A stretch of DNA of 64,000 bases. Origin: CAVQXR01 sp963717955. Its GTDB lineage: Bacteria; Actinomycetota; Thermoleophilia; Gaiellales; Gaiellaceae. This document shows positions 43,368-51,917 of this stretch, piece by piece. The translations under genes were made by a program, and so were the position numbers. The DNA is taken from NCBI GenBank assembly GCA_963717955.1, contig CAVQXR010000002.1, positions 186,001 through 250,000 of the forward strand. The letters are read 5' to 3'. The number at the start of each line of letters is the position of its first letter. Position 1 is the first letter of the stretch. Below the pieces are notes generated by a model that worked only from the letters and a program-made list of their open reading frames with translations, made no database searches and was not told the origin of the DNA.

Positions 43368-45022
43368 TTGACCTCTGCAGATGGCGCGACCGAGCTTCGC
43401 TTCGACCCTCCCGGCCCCGGGTTCTGGGAGCTCGGACCCCGTTCACTTCCCCCGCCCGGCGACGCGCTACTGGATCGAGATGCATCCCGAGCGCCTTCAA
43501 GCGCGGCGCCCGCGATTTCGCGAGCTACTACGGCATGCTGATCGACGGGCTCGAGATGCGCGTACGTGAACGGCTTCGCGTACAAGACGGTGCTGCCGGT
43601 CGCCGACGAGGAGATCCCGCAGCGCTTCCAGCGCGCGGAGGAGGTCTTCGCGGGCAAGCTCTGGCGCGAGCAGCTGCGCGAGTGGGACGAGACCGTCAAG
43701 CCGACCTCGATCGCGGCGCACCGCGAGCATCCAGGCGGTCGACCCCGACGCGCTCTCCGACGACGAGCTGTCGCGTACCTGGCGCGCTGCCGCGACCACC
43801 ACGCGGCGATGATCACCCAGCACATGCGCTTCACCGCCGCGGCGGTCGTCCCGACGGGAGACTTCCTCGCGCACGTCGGCGACTGGACGGGCGTTCCGCC
43901 GGCCGAGCTGCTCGGCCTGATGCGCGGCACGTCGCCCGTGTCGGCGGGCGCGTCCGGCGGAGCTCGAGCGGCTGATCGCCGCGATCCGGCGGACCCGCGC
44001 GCGCAGGAGCTCCTCGAGTCCGAGGACGATCCCGGCGGCGTCGCTCGAGGCGTTGCGCTCGCTCGACGGCGGTACCGGGCGCCGCGTGTCGGCGTTATCT
44101 CGATCTCGTCGGGAACCGGCTCCTCGACGGCTTCGACATCTCGGAGCCGCTGCGCGCTCGAGCTGCCGGACGCGCTGCTCCGGGCGATCCGCGCCGCCGT
44201 CGAGGGGACGGAGTCCGACACCTCCGACGTCGACGACCAAGATCGCCGACGTCCGCGCCAAGGTGCCCGAGGAGCATCGAGCACGAGTTCGACGAGCTGC
44301 TCGGGGAGGCGCGGCTGACCTACCGGCTCCGCGACGAGCGCGGCGTGTTCAGCGACATCTGGGCCTCGGGGCTCATGCGCCGGGCCGTGCTCGCGGCCGG
44401 CCGCCGGCTCGCCGCCAAGGGGCGCATCCACGAGCCCGCGCACTTCGATCGACGCCGGCCTCGAGGAGATGCGCGCGCTGCTGTCCGGGCGCGGACGGGC
44501 CGTCCGCCGACGAGCTCGCGGCGCGGGCCGAGTACCGCGCCACGCACAGCACCAAGGACGCTCCGCCGACCCTCGGCCCGCCGCCGCCGCCCCCGCCGGA
44601 CCCGTCCGGGCTGCCGCCCGGCGTCGGCACGCATGATGCGCGCGACCGGGATCGCGCTCGGACGCGCTGTTCGGCAGCTCCGAGGCGGAGCACGAGGAGG
44701 ACCTGCTGCGCGGGCTCGCGGCGAGCCCGGGCGTCTACGAAGGGCCCGGCGCGCCTCGTCACCGGCCCCGCCGAGTTCGACCGGATCGTCCAGGGCGACG
44801 TCCTCGTCACCGAGTCGACGACCGAGGCGTTCAACATCCTGCTGCCGCTGCTCGGCGCGATCGTGACCGACAGCGGCGGCCTGCTCTCGCACTCGGCGAT
44901 CGTGGCGCGCGAGTACGGGATCCCGGGCGTCGTCGGGACGCGCGAGGCGACCGAGCGCATCGCCGACGGCGCGCGCGTGCGCGTCGACGGCGACTGCCGG
45001 CGAGGTGACGGTGCTCGCGTGA
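43368..45022 (+). pseudogene. PEP-utilising enzyme with swivelling phosphohistidine domain, many single-base indels
   Basis: TTG 43368 with AAAGGAA upstream. Reading across frames gives a continuous protein of about 545 aa: YWIEMHP, EIPQRFQRAEEVFAGKLWREQL, DSGGLLSHSAIVAREYGIPG, VVGTREATERIADGARVRVDG, ending GEVTVLA. The SHSAIVARE block is the phosphorylated-His mobile domain of PEP synthase, PPDK and rifampin phosphotransferase. At least 16 one-base changes (mostly insertions) interrupt it while codons between are intact. Its partner with the ATP-grasp domain is the next gene (GTGA overlap). Confidence 0.7.
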
Positions 45023-45848
45023 AGCGAGGTCGTCCCGCTCGAGAAGGCGCGCGACGACGCGATCTTCGGCTCGAAGGCGGTCGGGCTCGGGCAGGCGATC
45101 CGCGACGGCCTGCCCGGTCCCGCCCGGCGTCGCGCTCTCCGGCGACGATCGTCGAGGCGGTCGCCGCCGGGGAGGAGCACGCGATCAAGCGAGGTCGCCA
45201 AGTGCGGTCCGGCCGCTCGGCGGCCCGCTCGCGGTTCGCTCGTCGGCCGTCGACGAGGACGGCGCCGACGGCGAGCTTCGCCGGGCAGCACCTGACGCTG
45301 CTCAACGTCCCGTCGGCGCGACGAGCTGCCCGCGGCGCTGCGCGAGATCTGGTGGTCGGCGAACTCGGACTCGGCGATCACCTACCGGCAGCGCGTCGGC
45401 CTCTTCACCCGCCCGAGCGTCGGCGTCGTCGTCCAGGCGCTGCTCGATCCCGACACCGCCGGGGTGATGTTCACGCAGAATCCGGTCACCGGCGCCGACG
45501 AGCGGGTGATCGAGGCGAGCTGGGGGCTCGGCGAGGCGGTCGTCGCCGGGCATCGTGATCCCCGACCACTTCCGCGTCGACCGCGTCGGGCCAGGTGCTC
45601 GAGCGCACGCCGGGGCTCAAGCAGATCGCGATCCGCAGCGTGCCCGAGCGGCGGCACGGTCGAGGAGAAGGTCGCCGCCGAGCTCGTCGAGCGACTCTGC
45701 CTCGACGACGACCAGCTCGCGGCAGCTGAACCGGCTCGCCGGCCGGTGCGAGCAGGTCTACGGGCCCGGCCGCGACATCGAGTGGGCGATCGCCGGCGGC
45801 ACGCTCTACCTGCTGCAGTGCCGAGCGGTCACGCAGGGCGGGCGCTGA
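45019..45848 (+). pseudogene. PEP/pyruvate-binding (PPDK N-terminal, ATP-grasp) protein, several single-base indels
   Basis: GTG 45019 overlaps the previous stop. Frames combine to IFGSKAVGLGQAIRDGLPVP, LAVRSSAVDEDGADASFAGQ, PSVGVVVQALLDPDTAGVMF, NPVTGADERVIEASWGLGEA and RDIEWAIAGGTLYLLQCRAV, i.e. a complete PPDK_N nucleotide-binding domain of about 270 aa. In ordinary PEP synthase this is fused N-terminal to the swivelling domain; here it is a separate downstream gene. Indels again keep the codons between them clean. Confidence 0.7.
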
Positions 45849-45855
45849 GCAGCTG

Positions 45856-46272
45856 ATGGCCGGGCGCGCCCGTCGAGGCCCTGCAGCGCGTGCCGCTCTT
45901 CGCCGACCTGAGCAAGCGCGAGGTCGCAGCAGATCGCGCGCCTGTTCAAGGAGCGTCGCTTCGCCGCGGGCGAGACGGTCGTCAAGGAGGGCTCGGGCGG
46001 CGCCGCCTTCTTCCTGATCGACTCGGGCGAGGCGACCGTGTTCAGTCGGCGGCAAGGAGCACACGACGCTCGAAGGCCGGGCGACTACTTCGGCGAGATC
46101 GCGCTGATCGACGAGGGCACGCGCATGGCGACGATCACCGCCACGACCGAGCTCGTCTGCTACGGGCTCACGCTACTGGGAGTTCCGCCCGCTCGTGGAG
46201 GCGAACGGCGTGATCGGCTGGAAGCTGCTCCAGTCGATGGCGAAGATGCTGCGCGACGCTCGAGCGCGCTAG
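45856..46272 (+). pseudogene. cyclic-nucleotide-binding domain protein, several single-base indels
   Basis: From ATG 45856 the combined frames read LQRVPLFADLSKREV, RFAAGETVVKEGSGGAAFFLIDSGEATVF, AGDYFGEIALIDEGTRMATITATTELVCYGL and QSMAKMLRDA. This is one cNMP (CRP N-terminal) domain without a DNA-binding helix-turn-helix. It directly follows the two PEP-utilising genes and probably regulates them allosterically. A similar single-domain protein is at 63319. The stop TAG is part of the CTAG that begins the palindromic element. Confidence 0.68.
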
Positions 46273-46436
46273 TGCTCCGTCTCGGAATTCCCTTGACGCT
46301 CCAGCGCGTGAAACGCGAGCCAGGCAAGGACGCAGGGAGCGCCTGTATTGGTGAATACGGGCGCGACCGAGGACGCCGCATGGCGACGCGTTGCAGCCGC
46401 CTGGAGCGCAAGGCGATTTCTGAGACGGAGCACTAG
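46269..46436. repeat. 168-bp CTAG-bounded palindromic element, copy 2
   Basis: Perfect 15-bp terminal inverted repeats (CTAGTGCTCCGTCTC and GAGACGGAGCACTAG) and a central hairpin GCGCCTGTATT-GGTG-AATACGGGCGC. It shares the core blocks GCCAGRCAAGGACGCAGGRAGCGCC and TTGCAGCCGCC with copy 1 (15392-15559) and has exactly the same length. Again it begins at the TAG stop of the preceding gene. Non-coding. Confidence 0.82.
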
Positions 46437-46469
46437 CCTGCCAACGGTGAGGCAAGGGAGGGGCCGTGA

Positions 46470-47273
46470 TCAGGGCTTCCTCGCGACGAAGGCGGCCTGC
46501 GTGAGCTTTGCGTCGCGCGCGAGCTCGAGAACGAACTCCCGCTCGATCTCGAGCGCTTCCATGCCGGCTGTGTCGAAGCCGACCGCCTTCAGCGCGTCGT
46601 AGGTGAGCTGCATCGTGATCATGTCCCGGTACAGCTCGAGATAGCGGGCAAAGCGTCCCGTGTCCTCCGCGACTTCGACCCGAAGCCCGGCCTCGCTCAG
46701 CAGCCGCCTGTAGTCCTCGAGGTCGAGAATGCTCGCGAAGCGCATGAAGCGAAGGAGCCGCGCCGCCTCGACGTCGTTCAGCCCGGCCGCGCCCTCGACC
46801 CAGTCGGTGAACGCGACCACCCCGCCCGGGCGCAGCAGCCGGGCCGCCTCGAACGCCAGGCCCTGTTTGTCCTCGACGTAGCACCAGGCGTCCTCGCCCC
46901 ACACGAAATCGACGCTTTCGGTGAGCAGGCTCGTCGCGCAGGCATCGGCGACCACGAGCGAGACCCGATCCTCGAGGCCCTCCTCATGGCAGAGCTGCCG
47001 ACCGCGTTCGACGACAGACTCGGTCGCGTCGACACCGATCATCTGGCCGACCCCGCAGAGACGCACGAGCGCCCGCATCCCGGCCCCGGTGTGCGAGCAG
47101 AGGTCGACCCCGGACATGCCCTCGCCGATCCCGGCACGGGCGGCCAGGGCGAGCGTCGACCGGAGCCCTCCGACATGGACCTGTTCGCCCATGATCAGCC
47201 CGGAGATGTCCCCGTTCGTCCCGCCGTACTCGGCCTGGACATCCGCGAGCCGGATGTCCGCCATCGTGTGCAC
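46470..47273 (-). CDS. SAM-dependent methyltransferase
   Basis: 267 aa from GTG 47273 (GGAGGG 6 bp upstream). GMSGVDLCSHTGAGMRALV is motif I, then IGVDATESVVERGRQ, DRVSLVVADACATSL and RLLRPGGVVAFTDWVE. The region after motif I (GLIMGEQVHVGG before it, AWCYVEDK after motif IV) is like ubiE/glycine-sarcosine-type methyltransferases. Substrate unknown. It precedes the small ABM-like gene in the opposite order on the same strand. Confidence 0.82.
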   Translation of the reverse strand: MHTMADIRLADVQAEYGGTNGDISGLIMGEQVHVGGLRSTLALAARAGIGEGMSGVDLCSHTGAGMRALVRLCGVGQMIGVDATESVVERGRQLCHEEGLEDRVSLVVADACATSLLTESVDFVWGEDAWCYVEDKQGLAFEAARLLRPGGVVAFTDWVEGAAGLNDVEAARLLRFMRFASILDLEDYRRLLSEAGLRVEVAEDTGRFARYLELYRDMITMQLTYDALKAVGFDTAGMEALEIEREFVLELARDAKLTQAAFVARKP

Positions 47274-47366
47274 GATGCGCCCTCCTTCGACCGGTCGCGA
47301 TCTCCTAGGCGCGCGCGAGGCGTCCGAGCTCGCCGGCGAGTGCGTCGGTCGGAGCTCCAGGGCCCC

Positions 47367-47651
47367 TCAGGCCGTCATGCGAATCGCGACCTCGTACTTC
47401 GTGACGGACGTGCGCCGTCCGGGAGTCTCGCCCGGGTCCATCGCGTTCAGCGTCGCATCGCCCTGCCGGTAGTCCTCCTCGGTCTCGAAGAACAGGATCG
47501 CGAGCGACTTCTCAGCCTCCGCATCGTAGAGGACAATGCCCTCCGTGACCGGAAGCCCCTCCGGCGGCGTGCCCCCGCTCATCTCCTGCCGCAGCGCCTC
47601 GATACTCGCCTCGGTGACACCCTCGAAGGACACAACGCGGGCAAACGCCAT
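47367..47651 (-). CDS. small alpha/beta-barrel-like protein
   Basis: 94 aa; SD AGGAGG before ATG 47651. MAFARVVSFEGVTEASIEAL, then EGIVLYDAEAEKSLAILFFETEEDYRQGD follows the strand-helix pattern of dimeric alpha/beta barrel proteins. About 90 bp upstream of the methyltransferase gene on the same strand. No catalytic assignment. Confidence 0.65.
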   Translation of the reverse strand: MAFARVVSFEGVTEASIEALRQEMSGGTPPEGLPVTEGIVLYDAEAEKSLAILFFETEEDYRQGDATLNAMDPGETPGRRTSVTKYEVAIRMTA

Positions 47652-47833
47652 AACGACCTCCTGCTCTTGTTTGGCAGGACTCTACATCGGCGTCGCGATT
47701 CGATGGGTGATCGACGTGCGCTCCGGAACAGGTAGGTCGACGCGGCGGGCGTGCGGCATCTCCTCCCGTGAGCCGCGGGGCGACAGGCCGCGACCGATAC
47801 CACTCGTGGCCTCCGTCGTAGAATCGGGCTGCG

Positions 47834-50800
47834 ATGAGGGCGCTCGTCGTCGAGCACCTGCGCTCGAACCCGGTCGGGCTGTACGGCGACGTGCTCGCAG
47901 AGCGCGGTATCCCGTTCGATCGGGTGCTGCGCCACGAGGGAGACGCGCTCCCCGACTGGCGGGGCCACGACCTGTTGGTCGTGATGGGCGGTGGCATGAG
48001 CGCCTACCAGCAGGACGAGCACCCGTGGCTCGTGGACGAGAAGGAGGCGATTCGTGAGGCGGTCCATGCCGGCATGCCCTACTTCGGGGTCTGCCTCGGC
48101 TCGCAGCTCCTCGCTTCGGCCCTTGGCGCGCACGTGTACAGAGGCTCCGCGCCGGAGCTCGGCGTCAACCCGCTGCTCCTGACCGAGGCGGCACGGCGTG
48201 ACCCGGTGTTCCGCGGCTTCCCGTCCGACCTGGAGGCGTTCGAGTGGCACTGCGACACGTTCGACCTGCCGGAGGGAGCCGTCCGGCTGGCCCGCTCGCC
48301 CCGATACGAGAATCAGGCCTTCCGCATCGGCCCCGTGGCGTACGCGATCCAGTGTCATCTCGAGCCGACGCTCGAGGACGTCCGCGAGTGGTTCACCTTG
48401 TGGCCCTCGCTGCTCGACACGTTCGACGACCGCCAAGGCGCCGGATCGGTCGACGGATTTCTCCTCGACTACGGGAAGACGATGCCGTTCCTGCACCAGA
48501 CCGCGCGCCAGCTCTTCCGTCGCTGGCTCGAGCACGGCCTTGCTCTCGGCCGGCTCGCGCCACGGACGCGCGTCCGGCGAGCCGCCACCCCGTCCGGCCT
48601 GCTCGGTCGTACTGCAGAGCGCGCATGCATCGGCGCACTGCTTGCCCGGGCCCGGGAGGGACGCAGCGGTGCGCTTGTGCTGCGCGGGTCGGCTGGCATC
48701 GGGAAGACGTCGCTGCTCGACGAGGCGGCGGCCGCAGCGGCCGGTTCCCGCGTCGTTCGGGTTTCGGGCGACCTCGCCGAGCGGGATCGACCCTACAGCG
48801 GCCTGTGCGCGCTCTGCGCACCGTTCCTCGACCTGCTCGACGCGGTTCCCGAGCCGCAGGCCGGTGCCCTGCGCCACGCGCTCGGGCTCGATGACGGAGA
48901 GCGGGGCGACTGGCTCGCGGTCTCTGCGGCCACGCTCTGGCTGCTCGACGCCGGCAGCCGTAGCGAGCCCCTGCTCATCTGCGTCGACGACATGGACCTC
49001 CTCGATGAGGAGTCGCTGCGGGTGCTCGAGTTCGTCGCCGGACGGCTCGACGCCGAGGGGATAGCGCTGATCGTCGCCGCCGACGGCGACGACACTCTTC
49101 TGGACGCCGGGCTCGACGAGGTCGAGCTGTCGCCGCTCCCTCCCCGCGCCGCGCGTGCGCTGCTCCAGGGTTCGGGTGAGCTGGTGCCGGGCGTCGCCGA
49201 ACCGATCCTGGCCGTCGCCCAGGGCAATCCCCTGGCGTTGCTTGCGATCCCCGCTAGCCTCACCAGCGCCCAGCGACTGGGCGAGGAGCCGCTTCGCGAT
49301 GCCCTGGCGACACGCTCGAATGCGGAGCAGGCGTTCCTCCACCGCCTGCTCGCCCTGCCCGAGCCGACACAACGGATGCTGCTGATCGCCGGGCTCGCCG
49401 CGACGTCGGAGCGACGCCGGCTCGAGGTTGCGTGGCTGGTAGCGGGCATCGATCCCGACGCGCTGCGGCCTGCGGTCGACGGGACGCTCGTCCGGTGGGA
49501 CGGCGAGAACCTCGCATTCGTGCATCCGCTCATCCGCTCGGTCGCCGTCTACAACTCGCTCCCCTCCGAGCGCCGCGCCGCCCACGCAGCGCTGGCGGAT
49601 ACGGCGACCGGTCCCGACGCTCACGGCTGGCACACGGCCCGCGCCACCGTTGCGATGGACGAGTTGGCGGCGGCCGAGCTCACCGAAGCGGCCGACCGGG
49701 CCGTCACGCGGGGCGCCCACGGGGTCGCCGCGCGGGCATTCGAGCTCGCGGCCCGTCTCACGCCGGGGGAGACGATGCGGGCATCGCGCCTACTCGCCGC
49801 CGCCCGGGCGGCCGCAGCGGCCGGGCACCTCACTGCCGCGCTCGATCATCTGGACTCCGCCCGCCCGCTCGCGATCGAGCCGGCGCTTCGGGCCGACATC
49901 GATCGTCTCCATGGGCAGCTCGAAGCTCGTCGGGGGTCGGCGCGTGTCGCACGGGACGTGCTCGTTGCAGGCGCCCAGCGGCGGAGGGCGAGCGATCCCG
50001 TCCAGGCGGCCGCAATGCTGGCAGACGCGGTGATCCCGGCCCTGCGCGCTGGATCGCCGGCCGACGCGGTCGAGCTCGCACGTCGCGCCAGGGACATCGC
50101 GGACTCACCGGCCGCAAGGCTCACCCACGGCATCGCCCTGCTGCTTTCCGGCGACTACGAGGCGGGGTCCACGAATGTGGCCGCCGTGTCTGCGAACGCC
50201 CTCGAGGCCTCGCAGCGCCCGTATCTCGGCCTGGGCCTTTGTCTCGCCGGCCGGGCCGGGGACGCGTCGAAGCTGCTGACGGCGCTCGCCGCGGCGGCCA
50301 GGGACGGGGGCTCGCTCGCAGCGCTGCCGTACATCCTCCTCCGACTCGCCGACGTCGAGCTTCAGACCGGACACTGGGACGAGGCCGCCAGGCACCTCCA
50401 CGAGGCGGCTGTGCTCGCAGCCGAGAGCGGTCAGGCGGCCGATCAGGGGCTCGCGCTCGGCGGCCTCGCGTGGCTGCACGCCGTCCGGGGAGACGAGGAC
50501 GAGTGCTGCGCATGTGTTGCCGACTCGTTCGCCCTCGCCGACCTCCTCGGCGTCGGTTCGCGCTCCGACCGGGCCGGCTCCGCACTCGGGCTGCTCGAGT
50601 TGGGCCGCGGACATGCCGACGCTGCGATCGAGCACTTCGGCGCGCTCGCTGTCGCCCTCGCGGACGCGGGCTGGAGCGACGCGGCGATTCCGCCCCACCG
50701 CACGATCGACCTCGTAGCGGCCCAGGCAGCGGCCGGGCGCCACGCCGACGCCGCCGCCACGGCCGCGCGGTTCGCGGCCGAAGCCGATCGTGTCGGCGCG

Positions 50801-51247
50801 CCGTCCGCCGTGCCTGCGGCCGCCCTCTGCCGTGGGCTTGCCGCCTCGGAGCCCGGGTCGGAGGCCTGGCTGGCGGAGGCGCTCGCGGCCCCCGGCGATC
50901 TGCTGGGGCCGTTCGAGCGGGCGCGGGCGCGACTCGCGCTCGGTTCGGTGCTGCTCGCGGCTGATCGGACATCTGAGGCGAACGACCAGCTCGCCGCCGC
51001 CTTCGTGGCATTCGGCGAGCTCGGCGCGGCGCCGTGGACCGACCAGGCACGCACGCTGCTCGCGACGGCGGGGGTGATGGTCGGCGAACCCAGGGAGCCC
51101 GTGGGCGCGCCCGCGGCTGCCGACACCGCCGTCGTCACGTGCGTCCGCTCGGGTCTCTCGATTCCCGAGACGGCCCGGCGGTTGCTCCTCACCGAGCGCT
51201 CGGTCGAGCAACGCCTGCGCCGCGTGCGCGAGCCCACGATCGCGTGA
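47834..51247 (+). CDS. class I glutamine amidotransferase fused to a STAND/LuxR-type regulator
   Basis: 1137 aa in one uninterrupted frame. Residues 1-240 are a class I GATase: VVMGGGMSAY, nucleophile Cys87 in FGVCLGSQL, His175 and Glu177 in QCHLEP. Residues 255-520 are a STAND/AAA ATPase: LLGRTAERACIGALL, Walker A GSAGIGKTS (285-293), Walker B LLICVDDMD. Residues 560-1070 are TPR-like helical repeats. The end (VRSGLSIPETARRLLLTERSVEQRLRRV) is a weak LuxR-type HTH. LAL regulators are known without the amidotransferase; the fusion suggests an ammonia- or glutamyl-linked signal input. Stands alone. Confidence 0.85.
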   Translation: MRALVVEHLRSNPVGLYGDVLAERGIPFDRVLRHEGDALPDWRGHDLLVVMGGGMSAYQQDEHPWLVDEKEAIREAVHAGMPYFGVCLGSQLLASALGAHVYRGSAPELGVNPLLLTEAARRDPVFRGFPSDLEAFEWHCDTFDLPEGAVRLARSPRYENQAFRIGPVAYAIQCHLEPTLEDVREWFTLWPSLLDTFDDRQGAGSVDGFLLDYGKTMPFLHQTARQLFRRWLEHGLALGRLAPRTRVRRAATPSGLLGRTAERACIGALLARAREGRSGALVLRGSAGIGKTSLLDEAAAAAAGSRVVRVSGDLAERDRPYSGLCALCAPFLDLLDAVPEPQAGALRHALGLDDGERGDWLAVSAATLWLLDAGSRSEPLLICVDDMDLLDEESLRVLEFVAGRLDAEGIALIVAADGDDTLLDAGLDEVELSPLPPRAARALLQGSGELVPGVAEPILAVAQGNPLALLAIPASLTSAQRLGEEPLRDALATRSNAEQAFLHRLLALPEPTQRMLLIAGLAATSERRRLEVAWLVAGIDPDALRPAVDGTLVRWDGENLAFVHPLIRSVAVYNSLPSERRAAHAALADTATGPDAHGWHTARATVAMDELAAAELTEAADRAVTRGAHGVAARAFELAARLTPGETMRASRLLAAARAAAAAGHLTAALDHLDSARPLAIEPALRADIDRLHGQLEARRGSARVARDVLVAGAQRRRASDPVQAAAMLADAVIPALRAGSPADAVELARRARDIADSPAARLTHGIALLLSGDYEAGSTNVAAVSANALEASQRPYLGLGLCLAGRAGDASKLLTALAAAARDGGSLAALPYILLRLADVELQTGHWDEAARHLHEAAVLAAESGQAADQGLALGGLAWLHAVRGDEDECCACVADSFALADLLGVGSRSDRAGSALGLLELGRGHADAAIEHFGALAVALADAGWSDAAIPPHRTIDLVAAQAAAGRHADAAATAARFAAEADRVGAPSAVPAAALCRGLAASEPGSEAWLAEALAAPGDLLGPFERARARLALGSVLLAADRTSEANDQLAAAFVAFGELGAAPWTDQARTLLATAGVMVGEPREPVGAPAAADTAVVTCVRSGLSIPETARRLLLTERSVEQRLRRVREPTIA

Positions 51248-51394
51248 CGCCTTCCGCCGGGCCTGGGGAGTTGCCCTGCGGTACCTGCCTTGGGCGCACC
51301 GGGTCGACCACCACCGACGCTGCAGCATTGTCGAATCCTCTGCTGTCCGCTGCATGGGCGAGACTGGCGACCGTCCGAGCGCAGAGGAGGCTGT

Positions 51395-51856
51395 ATGTAC
51401 GACGGATACCACTGGATGCTGTTCTTCCATATCCTCGCCGCCGCGATCTGGTTCGGGGGCGCGCTCGTCACCCAGATGTATGCGATCCTCGCAACGAGAA
51501 CGGAGGACCCGAACCGGGTGGCGATGTTTGCGAAGGACGCCGAATGGATCGGCCTGCACGTGTTCATGCCGTCGTCGTTCGTGCTCGTCGCGCTCGGGTT
51601 CGGTCTCGTCGCCGACGGGCCGTGGAGCATGGGCGACGCCTGGGTGGCCTTCGGGCTCGCTGTCTGGATCCTCTCGGCCGTCACGGGCGCGGCGTTCCTG
51701 GGGCCCGAGGCCGGGCGAATCAACCGCGTCGTCGCCGACCAGGGTGTTGCATCGGAGGAGGCGCAGCGCCGTATCCGCCGCATCTTCGTGATCTCGCGGA
51801 TCGAGCTCACCCTGCTTCTGCTCGCGATCTTCGCGATGGTTATCAAGCCGGGCTGA
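51395..51856 (+). CDS. DUF2269-like membrane protein
   Basis: 153 aa from ATG 51395 (AGAGGAGG upstream). Four hydrophobic segments: HWMLFFHILAAAIWFGGALV, HVFMPSSFVLVALGFGLVA, VAFGLAVWILSAVTGAAFLG and ELTLLLLAIFAMVIKPG. The FHILAAAIWFGG pattern and C-terminal motif fit DUF2269/COG5528. Function unknown. Confidence 0.78.
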   Translation: MYDGYHWMLFFHILAAAIWFGGALVTQMYAILATRTEDPNRVAMFAKDAEWIGLHVFMPSSFVLVALGFGLVADGPWSMGDAWVAFGLAVWILSAVTGAAFLGPEAGRINRVVADQGVASEEAQRRIRRIFVISRIELTLLLLAIFAMVIKPG

Positions 51857-51917
51857 TTCGACGGGCGGGCGCCGCGTCCGGACGCGCGAGCGGAAACCCG
51901 CTCGATATCCTGGCCGG

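Noticed and set aside
47579..49720. 713-codon minus-strand open frame
   Set aside because: Antisense to the amidotransferase-regulator gene; no motif or start signal.
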